NCBI GenBank assembly: GCA_948567375.1
Contig: OX419762.1
Coordinates: 38,793,034-38,857,033 of the forward strand
Reading direction: 5' to 3'
DNA length: 64,000 bases
DNA from: Lunularia cruciata
Taxonomy: Eukaryota > Streptophyta > Marchantiopsida > Lunulariales > Lunulariaceae
Below are positions 23,760 to 35,227 of this stretch, piece after piece; position 1 is the first letter of the stretch; each line of letters starts with the position of its first letter. The position numbers and the translations under genes are program-made. The notes beneath the pieces are model-generated. The model saw nothing but the letters and a program-made list of their open reading frames with translations. It searched no databases and was not told the DNA's origin.

Positions 23760-25660
23760 ACCCTTAGAAGAAAGGCCAGATGATGGACCGGAGGAAACCA
23801 TGGCAAGAAGAGCTTGAAATTTCAGGACAAGAGAATGCAAGGCACGGCTAGACTTCTTGGGAAAATACAAGGATATAAATCTACAAGATTTGAAGCACTT
23901 AATGTAGAATGCTCAATATTAGATATATTGGGAGAACGTGCATGATCTAGCTATTCAACCGGATGTGAAACTGCTAATGGAAATGGAACTCCCATATCAA
24001 GAGGTTGGGGTTGGGTGCATTCTCTCAATGTCTACTCTCAAAATTTCACTTCCTAGACCTGCGCACTTACTTCTCCTCTCCTCTCCACCCATGAATGAAT
24101 GTGCTCTGCCACCTTTTGCCATGTACTAACAAAATTTTAACTTTTTAATTGATATTTTCAATCTCTAACAACTAAAACTTAGCAAACACACCTCAGAGCA
24201 ATCTCTTATACATCGCTCGTGGAAGTGAGATTTTAGAGGGACTTCGATAGAATCGTTCGAATCACAAAGTTTTAGATCATGTGAGAATTGAGCGAGTGGG
24301 TCGAAAAATTAAAATTTCACTTCTTCGAATCAAAGAAGAGTGGGGTTTACAATTGTAAATCTGCACAACACTAGTGCAGTTGTCACGTCGCTTTCGCTCC
24401 GGAATCCATGTTTTATTAGTCCTTGACTTCAAATCATATTTATGACTAGATATTAATATTCATTCAAAATCTATCTGGACTTTCTAATTCCTCGATCCGT
24501 AACCGCCTAATCTCTCCTCCTGTAACTGGATAAAAGAGAAAATGAAATGTATTGACTAAAAATGACTAAAATGAACGGGATGTAAAATATTTTATGTCCG
24601 TTTCATTTTTGGGTAAGTAATTGTTACGGGTTGTGGCCGAAATTGGTACGGGTTCCCACCCACCCCGTAGAATAAGTTTTTGAAAACCCCTAATCTTATC
24701 GGCCCGCGGTGAACCTCAATGATATGAAACCCGCTATTATGTTCACACCCGATTTTTTTAAATACGTTCCGATTGGTATAATGCCTATAGGGGTGTCTCC
24801 CGGACCCAAGAGGGGGTGTCTCCCGAACCGGCTCCTTATCTAAATTAGACCATATCCACATAAGGTCGTGATAATCTTCCTCTATACTACACCTTATGAG
24901 AGAAATTACTGTAGGAAAGATATTGCATCAGCTATACCATGTAAATATACACTCTTTATAGTAAATATAACATAAATATAATTCTCTTTCTTCAATGGGT
25001 CTCTCGTGTTCGGATGGAATAACTTTTTCTTAAGTGAAGAGAAGTGGACAGATGTTTTTGACTGCGCCAATTTCCCGGTTCTATGAAGTTGCACGAACGA
25101 AATTCTAAAACGAAATTGTAAAGAATTCATCCGTACTAGATGTGATTGCTGCTAATCATTCTTTAAAGAGCCCGACATTTGATTTGAAGGGACGGGACGG
25201 GGGTTTGTTCCTGAGTTTGAAATGTTAAGACTGCGTTCATGTGCCAACACTACTTTACTTCGAATCTTGCAATTTTCTCGTCTCAGATATCTCACTTCTG
25301 CGATTCCAATGGCTGGACAATTACTTTCTCAGTGCGTTTCAGAAATATGCGTTAATTGGGGCCATGGTTCTTCCGCAGACCATCTTCCGAAGCAAGCAAT
25401 CGCTACGAGTGTGTCGAGGGAAATGTTCTCGGTTATAAGCAGAGAACGACAGCATTCAAGCCTCTCTACGTTACAAAAGCGGAGTTGGCCGTAGGCAACA
25501 TTAGTTGCTCTGCTTCTCAACTCGTGTTTTTTTTTCTATTCTACAGTTAACAGTGGTCACAGGGGTAGTAGTACACTGGAAGCTTAAGTGGAAAAATTCT
25601 TTACATCAGTTGTAAATCTGTTAACAGCTCTTTGTGCTACCTGGCACTAGCACTATAGTC
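23760..25660. other. Intergenic, 3' flank of the multicopper oxidase gene
   Basis: No gene recognised. From about 24.2 kb the base composition changes to a more balanced, low-repeat type, marking the end of the palindrome arm. A near-canonical polyadenylation signal AATAAT on the minus strand lies at about 25664-25669, a few bases past the stop codon of the oxidase gene. The frames at 24592-24861 and 25222-25494 show no motif. Confidence 0.5.
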
Positions 25661-25676
25661 TAATTATTCGGTAGAA

Positions 25677-27692
25677 TTAAGGTGAGTGCGATGAGTTTCC
25701 AACCACCATCTGCAGAGGCCTCATCATATCATTATCTTCATGATCAAGGATATGGCAATGCCAGACGTAGCCAGGTCCGCTTGTCGCATCAAATGAGAAT
25801 TTCTCGCCTGACTGAGTTGCCCATCTTACCACAAAGACGGTGACCTTGCTTGGGTACACGGTGGCTGTGTCTTTCCAGCCGATGTGGTGCATCTCAGGAC
25901 GCTGAGGGAATTCGGTGTAACAACTTTTGGGATCAGGGTACGTTACATCGAATGAGCAATCTCCATTGGCTTCCCTGGCTTTGTCAAACGCTTGCTGGCT
26001 CTTAACTTTGAAGGAGATGAGATGGATATGAATGGGGTGAGCATCATCCGTGAGGTTGATGATTTCCCAGAGCTCAGTGGAGCCCAACTCTGGTTTCTCG
26101 GTCACGGGGTCCCTCCATTTCAGACCATTGATGAGAGAGCCGGTGGGGTTGTCATTACCATCGTCGTACTCTGTGAGCGTCATGCGCCTGACGGTGGCAC
26201 CAGAGGTGCTAATTCTTACTTGGGGAGCAAGTTCCTTGGATGCGGGGAGCTCAAAATGTGGAAGAGTTACATTCTCCGGTGGGGCAATGACATTGAATTT
26301 GATGAGAGCTTTCGTGCCGGCAGGGCTGAAAGTAGGATCACCATCAGGATACGGTGCATCGCCTGAGTTGTTGAGGTAAGCAACAGTTCCGGGCTTCACT
26401 TTAGAGAAATCAATGATGAAATCCAATCGCTCTGCTGGGCCCATGGTCAGTGTCTTCAGCTTGAGGCGCTTGTGCAGGTACCCACCATCAGTTCCGATTT
26501 GATAAAAGCTCAGTTTATGGTTGCTGAGAGTCATCACGAAGTACCTGGCATTGGCAGCATTTACCATGCGAAATCGATACTTCGTGGGGTAAACGTTCAT
26601 GTAGGGCCAAGCTTTGCCATTGACGATTATGGTGTCACCATAATACTCGGGGCACCAATTTGGGTGTACAGTGGGTGAGACTCCCACAGTTGGAAAATTG
26701 AGACTCCCATCCTGCTTCAGCTGCTTGTCCTGAATCACGATCAGTTTTTCGAACTCCCCACTTGGTAAATTCTCAGGCTCTTCAGACGGGGAGTTGATGA
26801 GGTAGATCCCATTCAAACCAGCCAACATGTTGAGTCGGGTGATACCCACTGTGTGATCATGGTACCACAGCATTGCTGCAGGCTGAACGTTGGCGTAAGT
26901 GTAGTTCATCGTGGTGTAAGACGGACCTACCTCTCCAGTGGAACTGTACCAAGCATCAGGATAGCCATCAGACTCCGAGAGAACTTCTCCTCCGTGGAGA
27001 TGCGTAACCAAGGGTACTCCTCCTTTTTTCGGGTTGGCCCAGTGAATGCTGTGGTCCACTGTGAGAAAATGCTGCGAGTCGGTTACATGATTCTCCCATC
27101 TCACGTACGATTCTACACCTCTGGTTGCCACCAGAGTTGGTCCAGGCGATGAAGCTGTCTCTTGGCTCGTTCCGTAAGCATACAGAGTTGTCTCAGGAAG
27201 GTCCGGATGGAATTTCTGCAAGATTCAGGCACGAAAAATGTCAGCAAGCCAATTTGGAGTGACCAATCCCTAGGTCCAAAAATTGGCACTCTCAACGGAT
27301 ATAGCTACTTTGTCTTTCTCAGAATCCCAGAACAGAGTGTCTTGGTACTGTCCGTTACAAGTTTCAAAGCTGGTGCTTTATTAACACGGAAAGTTCAAAA
27401 TGATGAGAAAACAGCAAAGCTTGGGGAGATAGAGTACCTGTTTGATTTTGTATGCTCCAAGAGTGACTTGCTCGCCAGAGGAAATGTCTATCACTGGAGG
27501 CTGAGTGAGCTCCTCCACGAAGGGCTGCACCTCCGGGGACGGGTCTAGAGCTTGACACAGGGATTCCACCTTAGCTACGGGGGAAGGCATAGGCCCCATC
27601 CCATGATCATCATCACCAGCTTCAGTTCTGACTACCGAAGCGAGCATGCCAAGCAGATTTAAGCATAGGAGGAACAAAACTCTCCTCTCCAT
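25677..27692 (-). CDS. LPR-type multicopper oxidase (bacterial-type plant ferroxidase)
   Basis: Two exons: 27438-27692 (85 codons) and 25677-27215 (512 codons plus stop), giving 597 residues, close to the roughly 580 of Arabidopsis LPR1. ATG at 27692 begins a hydrophobic signal peptide (about residues 1-24). All copper ligands are present: THLHGG (H157, H159), WYHDH (H204, H206), HPIHIH (H478, H481, H483) and WHCHILDHEDNDMM (H571, C572, H573, H577, axial M582). The three cupredoxin domains are complete and uninterrupted. Known: LPR proteins are secretory-pathway or apoplastic ferroxidases that oxidise Fe(II) and tune root growth under low phosphate; they are closer to bacterial CotA/bilirubin-oxidase enzymes than to plant laccases. 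The ferroxidase role here is inferred from family; a laccase is unlikely because the HCHxxxHxxxxM spacing and KFHPDLPETTLYAYG start are LPR-like. Only intact host gene in the window. Confidence 0.93.
27216..27437 (-). other. Intron of the multicopper oxidase gene (222 bp, phase 0)
   Basis: Donor CAG|GTACTC at 27437, acceptor CTTGCAG|AAA ending at 27216. The joined frame stays open across it (codon ends ...IKQ, then KFH...). The frame inside the intron hits stops, so it must be removed. Confidence 0.88.
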
Positions 27693-27991
27693 TGCTAACT
27701 ACTCCTCGATACGAGCAGCTAATTATTCTCGTCCACTGTACCCACGAGCTGCAGTACAAACCAAATTAGCAGAGGCAGGAGCGATCAATTCTGCTAGTCA
27801 GGAACTAGCGACAAGAGCAATTTCACCAACGATGCACAACCTGGCGCTTGCTTATCACCGAATTAGTCATCAGTAAGACCAGTGGTAGTACAATTAGCAG
27901 TGGTATCAAGAAGGATACTGATGCGAGTGCACTGCCAGTACCGCAGAACTGTACTGCGCTTTCTGTACTGCTGCACAAGTAAAGACCGAAA

Positions 27992-28001
27992 GCTATATAA
28001 G
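27992..28001 (-). promoter_or_regulatory. Candidate TATA box of the multicopper oxidase gene
   Basis: CTTATATAGC on the minus strand, about 300 bp upstream of the ATG, which would give a 5' leader of some 270 bp. Sequence match only; no transcript evidence. Confidence 0.35.
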
Positions 28002-31000
28002 CTCGAGGAGCGAGCATACATCAGTGCGATATGGCGCAGTGAGAGCACCCGCAAAGCAACCGCAGGAGTGCTAGAAAACAGGCGAAGAATTAGGACGAGG
28101 TAGGGGCCTGGTGTTCTTTGAAACCTACAATTCATATCCATCCGACAAACATCCGTGGCCGCCTGCGTTGGCTTGAAGCTCTCATCTGTGTCCGCCCAGA
28201 CATGCCATCCGCTCCGGAAGCAAGCTACCGTAATACTCCCCTCGATAGATCTACAGTAGGCGCGTTCGGACCGGAACACAGAACTTCCTGCCTTTGCGAC
28301 CTTTGAGGAATTTAGCCAAGAGGGTGATGGCTCGCTTGAATTGCGAGGACGAGGACTGAGGTTTCGAGGAATTGTTGTGCTATACGTTCGACCATATTGA
28401 ATAGAAGTTGGAGCTGTACTTGCACTCACAAGGACAAACGAAATAAACATGGACTCCGTTTTATATTAAACAGGCTCGTTTAATCGTAGCATAAAACAAC
28501 TTTGATTGACTTTGAACACTCACGTTTAGCAATACCAATCTTCAAAGTAAACCTTACAGTTTGCACACCAACGCAAATCCATGAATCCATGGTCCATATC
28601 TATACTGCATAGAATTTGTTAAGGACGTTAATTATACAAGATCTGGAGGTGGTCTTTCATTACCCATTCGAATGAATTCTTATTAAAAAAAGAATCCAAC
28701 ATTAACATCAAATCAGATATTGCGAAAATTAATCCTCGCCTTATTTCTGTGACGAGAATACTACTTGTAATTTTTGTGGTGATTACGTATGTGCAGATAT
28801 TCATTTACGAGACCCACTTAAAGATACGCACTCCCATAAAAAGAAATACACAAACCAAGTGCATATATGTGTGTAATTTTGGAATCTTCAATTGAGAAAC
28901 CTCTCGCAGAAAGATGCTCCAAGAGCACAGGGGACCACGTAGAACATTCACAACCACATCAGAACTCATGATATGCAATGATCAAAAGATATAACGTTGT
29001 CAAGCTTCAGATTCTTTCAATTTATCTTCGAACTCTCTAGGTTGAACTTTTCAGAAGCCTGATTTTTCCTAGTACTTCCTTCTCATAGGACCTCTATGAT
29101 CATGCTCAGAGCTGATCATTTCATTCTCTCACTTTTCTTTCTAGCTGGTCTCCAATGAAGCTTCCTGGCTTGAGTTTGCTTTGACAAATCTAAACAGCCA
29201 TTGGATAACTTTTGCCATTCCATAATCTATAAAAGGTTTATTTGATTTTCCTACTTAGGGCTTAGGCCAGTAAGCTGCCGCAATGGTATCCCTGGCCTTG
29301 TAAGACGGATAACAAAAGGCTTACATACAATCACGGCGCTAAGTGCTGTATACAAAATCCTGAAGAAATGAATATCAGACACAAGGGGACAGATGACAGC
29401 CGCACGGGGTGTCCTGCTAATGTCACTATCGTGAGGAAAATAAACATAAAGTATGAGAGCTATGGTCATGCAAACACATAAATCAGATAAGGTCATCTGA
29501 GGTCCTTGTACACATTTTGGAAAGAGATTTCTACTTACAATTTCACGCTAAGTTACATTCTTGGTCATCGATGCCACTCGACGTAAGTTGAAAGCCTAGT
29601 ATTCCAAAAGGAACGACGATGAGTTTCTCCTTTAATGAAGGTGACACTACTTTTATGATGCTATGATCTTCTTCTAGGAAGCTCTTTACAAGCTCTTTCT
29701 TCCTTGATATTTATACATACGCAATATATCATAAGAGCTGTGCCCTGGATCTTCCAATATCGACGCAAATCAAATGAGAACATGGAATACCATAAATGAG
29801 AATTGCACACATATCTAGCTTGTGCTGTGTAGGGAGGTCGGGTTCGGGGCCTTGCAACCAGCTAAAATAGATAGCCGTCACTATATTCTGGAGTTTTGCT
29901 CAAAGTGGAGATGGCCCCGGTGCTCTTGCAACTCATTTTAGAATCTAATCCTGTTCGACCATGTCTTTTCCTTGTGCGGCTTGATGGGGGCTTAGCCTCA
30001 TTTTACCTTTTGTGTCTCTCCCTTGTACGACTTGATGGGGTATTCCCATCCTTCCTGTTATCACATGCGGTGGTCGTCTTCTTATCGTTCGACTATGACT
30101 GGCTATAACCAGTGGACCTCGCAACGAAAGAACCCGTCACCAGGTACTAACCGGTAGCTCCCGCCATCTACGAAACTATTGTGTCCACAGATCAGTCCAC
30201 GCAGTAGAACTTTAACTCGCTAACGTAACGCGCAGTTTACCGCTGGGCAGCAAAGTATGGTAACGTTCGAAACGACGCACTACTGATAAGTCAATTGTAC
30301 TCCACCCTTGTCCGTAGTTAGTGCGACTCTCTAATTTGTGCACTTTGCACGTGGGGAATTGTTTTTCATCAAACACTACCTAAAGTGTGAATAAAATTTA
30401 CAATTTAAAGAATATTTTGATGGATGCTCATGATATTATGATACGTGTAAAAGAGGATAAAAATATAAAACTAAATTTGTATTTTTATCACAAGATGATA
30501 TTAATCAAGAATCAAAAACTTATTTACAACCTAAAGAATGTTTATCACCTTTGTTTCTGGTCCATATGTTTATGGTTGAATAATTTTTAAATATTTAAAT
30601 TCACAATTTTTATTATAAATTATATTAAATTAATCATAATAATAACCATAATAAATAAATAAATAAATACATACAAATAAAGTTTAGTTTGACCCGATGT
30701 AAACTCACGTTCACTGTTTCAACTATTTGTTAATATTAATTCCCAATTAATCAGTACTTTGACTCCCACTCCAAACATATCGGAAGTCAAATAGTATGAT
30801 CCACACCAATTACGAAAAGAATCTAGTTAGATATTTCAGCGCGGAGCAGAACTATGGTAACCTTTGCGGGTTCTAGACAAGGTTATAAGCATTCTAAGAG
30901 TTTGCATGACAGCAATTACCGTGTTCCCAAGTCAGTTTCTATTGCTAAGTCACTTCGTGAGACTTCATTCGTGATAGTAGTTCCCAAATTCACGCAAATT

Positions 31001-33540
31001 GGGTTGATTAAAATGTTTGAATAGTTAACAAGCAAGTGAAATCTATGAATGAATTCAAATTTTTTTAAGTTTGAATATCGTACTTAAAAGAAGAATACTT
31101 TAAAGAAGAAACGAAAGAATATGTCTATTCTTAAGTAAACTAATGGTTAATGCTTAAACCTTATGTTACAAGTGAAATTCGAATTAAATAAATAAAATTT
31201 GTATTTTCTCATACACATCCCAGGGGAATAGATCCTGGAATACAGCCAAATGTAGTCACTCTGCTTAAATTTTACTTTAATTGGCGAATTCACGGGGTCT
31301 TTCCTTGAACCTCTATATGCAATACAGTGTTTTCTAGAAACTATATACAATAAAGGTAAGTGAACTCTTACATGAATTGAGTGCATGATTAGTGTATTAT
31401 GATTGCTCAGAACTAAACTCTCCTGTCACTCGCCCTAGTGAGCAAAAAAACATGGCACACTGGCAGATCATTAGCCAAGAAAAAGTAAGAATCTGTCACG
31501 TTAAATTTCTGTCAGAATGAACTTTGGAGCTTTGATTGTAGTTGACTTTCCTCAATAAAACCCTTCAAATAAAGTGAGCAGATACAAATGAGCGACAAAT
31601 CTGAGCTCAAATTGGTGGGGCGGGAAGATCCGAGAGATATAGTCTTGGAGTCAACGGTTGTGTTGTGCGTGTGCATAACATGTGTAAGGGTTGGGACAAG
31701 TTGTGAAATCCACATCATAGCACGAGCAATTCTTCAATATACCATGTTGGAGTAGAGTGAGTCCAAAAGAGTGCTGATGTGGGTTCTTCCACCGTGGTAC
31801 TAGCACGCCTCGGACACGAGAGCGATGAAACCGGATTAACGCCTTACATCAGCAGTCGTGTGCACTGTTGCAAGATCAGTGACTCTGCGTTGTACTTTGC
31901 AAATTGGACAAGGAGCCGGTCCGGTTCGTACCCGAGACTATCTTTGCAACTCCTCTAATAGTATCATCATCCTTTGGGCTCAGAATAGGACCATCTGGGT
32001 AGACAGTCATGGGTGAAGTTCTCAAGGAGGTATCTAGAGCGAGCGGTGCCGATCAGATTTCTTCGTCAGAAGTGAGCCACCGATTTCGAATTTTAGAATA
32101 GTGCAATAGAAATAGATAGAGAAATGATCTATGGTACCCGTTTGGGTACCATAGAGCAAGAGTCCAGAAAGATGTGGCTTCCGGAATAGTGGGAGAGGTG
32201 TTAATCGAAAGTAGTCTATGGGAAACTTGGATTCTGGATTGGTTTCCAGGGTTCTTTTCCATGCATAATACCTCTGGCTGAGATATGGCGTGCACTCATC
32301 TCTGAAGCATCATCCGTTCGTGGCTAAAGTCGTTTAGTCTGGTCTACTGCATGTAACTGCCTGCTCGTGGAGAATTTGCCTCAGGTGTAGCCTGATCAAA
32401 TTCCATGGTCCAGATCTTCTTTGCTGCCAACGATGTTGGTAGACCTCCATTAAAACATAAACTATGCGAGTCATATTTAATTGCGGTGCTTGCACAGAGC
32501 CTTGATCTTGACCTACTGTAATGGAAACTTGCTCTACCGTCCATAACTTTTTCAGCTGTGGAATGAGTACCCACTTATCTGGTTACCGTGATTCATGTCT
32601 GCATTTTGCTTTTAAGGAAATTGCTCCAGAGTTATGATCACCGATTCCAGCTCGAGATGGCGAGATTGAAAAGCAAATCTCTAGTGCTCAACGTTCCAAC
32701 CTTTGGCGAGCGCGGTACGGTAGATGGTACCCCAGTTCCATGTGTTCATAACACAGAACTGCAATTATGGTTGATTTGATTCAGCAACTAAATATGCACT
32801 GACTCAACTCAATTGCGCTCATGGTGTCGGTCTAACTCAGGTTTCCATCTCTGGCGACATCATCGTTTGCCAAAAGCATGTATTCCCTTCTCCAGCTTGT
32901 AAGAGATTGTAAGTACGTTCCCTTGCCTCCCTTTCCAGGTTGCCCAAAGGGTCGGGAGAGTTCTTTTGCTGAGAGCCAATTTTAGGTTCCCATTTCTGTA
33001 ATATGTACGCACGGACAGCCTTACAGATCTTGGATACTCACGTATAAATAACGCTAGGACTATTTGGCTTCTGATCTGATTGGTTCGAAAGGCCAAGGAG
33101 CTGAAAACAACTGACGAGTACCTACATCGAAATCGGGTAGGCGTCGCTCAGACGGTGGACAAAATGAAGAAGACTAATACAGTTTAAGCATCAATTGTAC
33201 CTATGACTGTTGGGATGAAGATTCCTGTTGTAAAGGGAACCTGCAAAGCATCGACTCGGAACTATATTGAAGTGAAACTAAACGATCCACGAATGAGATA
33301 GAAATTCACACAATAGATGTAGCCATGCATAGATTAATAATGTAGCCTCGCACCTAAGGGTGAAGGGTACAAGAGTGATGAAGGCGGAGAGAAGAGAAGG
33401 CACAATCTTACTGCTAGATGCTGCTCTATTATCGATTCAATATAAGAATTAAAATCCGAATACTGGATACAAATTCTGTAGCTAATCTATTCCACATCAT
33501 ACTTGGTTATCTGATAACTGCCAATCTCAATCTACGCATT
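28002..33540. other. Intergenic region, no gene recognised
   Basis: Mixed composition, mostly without repeats. 30.35-30.70 kb is very AT-rich with an (AAAT)n run near 30.65 kb. A 195-codon minus-strand frame at 27863-28450 has no recognisable motif and overlaps the presumed oxidase promoter, so I do not call it. Frames at 32053-32295 and 32344-32574 are also motif-free. Confidence 0.5.
32129..32154. other. Perfect 11-bp hairpin with 4-nt loop
   Basis: CTATGGTACCC, loop GTTT, GGGTACCATAG. No mismatch in the stem. No adjacent gene or U-tract was recognised, so its role is unknown. Confidence 0.8.
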
Positions 33541-33542
33541 CT

Positions 33543-34120
33543 CTAATCCATATCAATCTCTGTGATTTTTCCTACATCGAAACCGGATAACCTGTTGTTG
33601 AAAACCTTGTTTGAGATTCCAATGAAATCTGCTTCCAGCGTGTCAATGATTGTGAATTCTACGGTCTTATTATACTTGCACAGATTTTGGGCTCCGACAT
33701 AAGACATTCGAATCTTTTTGCCACAATTGATTTTGCCTTTTCTAACATTGAATAGTGAGGGTGGAACTCCGACATACAAGCCGCCAGGGTCCTTATGGGA
33801 GCTAATATATGTCGTCTCCATGGCATGCAGTTTCTGCAGTTAATTGAACGCTCTCACAGGTCAGATAAGAAATGTGACGAAATTTTGACGCACAGATATT
33901 TTATTTCACAGACTTACCAACAGGTCTGCCGACACGGTTTGCATAGGTTGCTTTGCTGGAGTAACCTCAGATTCAACATTACTGCAACTATACGGACTGA
34001 CGCTCACATAACGTTGTTCTTGAAACTCTGTGACGCGGATTCTAATCTGGAGTCTCTAATCTCGTTAGTGAACGTAGGACAGGTTTCGATTATCTGGGTA
34101 CAAGTCAGATTTCCAATTTC
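33543..34120 (-). pseudogene. Possible exon(s) of an EG45/RlpA-like double-psi beta-barrel protein
   Basis: A 92-codon minus-strand frame (ATG 33821 to stop 33543) contains LYVGVPPSLFN, INCGKKIRMSY, KYNKTVEFTIID and FIGISNKVFNNRLSGFDVGKI. The pattern (CGK..., VxxxIID, xxxFxxxxxxxxGKI) resembles the C-terminal half of plant EG45/expansin-like or RlpA-like domains. Upstream, TGTTG|GTAAGT near 33.92 kb and TTAACTGCAG|AAACT near 33.84 kb look like a donor and acceptor of an intron of about 90 bp that would join an open upstream segment. The usual second Cys pair is incomplete and I found no signal peptide exon, so it may be a gene fragment or pseudogene. The family call is tentative. Confidence 0.35.
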
Positions 34121-34332
34121 TTGATAAACGGCGAGCTTCAGCAGAATCTGCTTGGTAACATTTGGAAGGGAAACTAAGCGAGTTATAGAAATATGTACTT
34201 TAACATCCTATTATAGGTTGGAGTTCGCGTGCGGGAGAGTGTGTTAACGGGAGAGGAGCGGGAGAGAATGCAAGAAGCCATGTCTATAATTTATGAGTGC
34301 TCTCTAGTATATAGTACACCGAGTGAATATTG

Positions 34333-34890
34333 ATTCTCTTAGTTTTTTAATTTCATTTCCATTGGTATCTAGATTGAAGATTATTCAGAATTGAATTGAG
34401 TACAAAGTTAAAGAGTACCCGAGCGAAGGGCGGATTCTCTTGGTATCTAGGTTGAAGATTATCCAGAATTGAATTGGGTACAAAGTTATGAGTACTCGAG
34501 TGAATAGTAGATTCTTTTAGTTTCTTAATTTCGATTCCATGAGTATCTGGATTGAAGATTATATAGAATTGAGTACACAGTTATGAGTATTAGAGTGATG
34601 TAGATTCATTTACTTTCTTAATTTAGATTCCATGTGTATCTAGATTGAAGACTATAGAGAATTGAATACCCAGTTTTAAGTATTTTTGGTTTCTTTTAGG
34701 GATCACTCTTAATTTAGGGTCTTAATTTCCATTCCATGGGTATCTAGATTGAAGATTATACAAAATTGAGTACAAAGTTATGAGTACTCAAGTGGATAGT
34801 AGATTCTTTTAGTTTCTTAATTTAGATTCCATGTGTATCTAGATTGAAGACTATAGAGAATTGAATATAAAGTTAGTGAGTATTTTTTGT
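34333..34890. repeat. Degenerate tandem array, six units of about 75-110 bp
   Basis: Each unit has GATTC(T/A)TTTAGTTTCTTAATTT, then TCCATGxGTATCTAGATTGAAGA, AGAATTGA and GTACAAAGTTATGAGTACT-like parts. Starts near 34333, 34433, 34510, 34603, 34711 and 34801. Some units lack the first part. Confidence 0.8.
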
Positions 34891-35227
34891 TTTTTTAGAG
34901 TTTAGAGTGATCGAGATTAAGAATATTGAGAGTGATTGGTTTTGAATTTTATTTTTTTGGTTTTCATGATTAAGTTCTATGAGAATTTAATTTTAAGAAT
35001 GAGTGGTTCTAAATTTTAAATTTTTGGTTTTCACGCTTAAGTTCTTTGAGAATTTAATTTTAAAATTTTGGAGATAGAAATAGTAAATTATAAATTATAT
35101 AATTTTAGGGTTTTAGAAAGATTGTTTTCTTACGTGAATTGAGATGTAAGGAGGTTGTGATTTTGTAGATATAGAGAGATATGAAAAAGAACATCATGTG
35201 TTACTATCATTATTCTTGTGTTAGCCA

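Larger units (their letters stand above)
5250..23760. repeat. Giant degenerate inverted duplication (arms about 9 kb, axis near 14.6 kb)
   Basis: Corresponding landmarks on the two arms, left plus-strand position against right position: LEDLKHFK/LEDLDHFK 5349:23646; VKERCKMTKIYAQ/TKERWKLAKIEAQ 6375:22790; LELAKVGK/LELAKAWK 6590:22565; AGCAAATCC/GCAAAACC tracts 6870:22060 and 10570:18230; VRPYATF/VRPYSAF 8331:20958; pyrimidine-rich/purine-rich tracts 11500:17380; GYMPMNHL/GYTPMSHL 12829:16719; FGHNRNGA/FGHNKNGA 13381:16154; an IAY-x2-II motif 13770:15650. Every pair is in opposite orientation and the midpoints fall between 14.4 and 14.8 kb. The arms are strongly diverged (many amino-acid differences, no long identical stretch). 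It could be one old inverted duplication, or two head-to-head members of one composite element family. Confidence 0.8.

Noticed and set aside
25222-25494. 90-codon plus-strand frame near the 3' end of the oxidase gene
   Set aside because: No recognisable domain and overlapped by other short frames on both strands; no support for a gene.
27863-28450. 195-codon minus-strand frame upstream of the oxidase gene
   Set aside because: No motif or domain, composition unlike the oxidase exons, and it occupies the expected promoter and leader.
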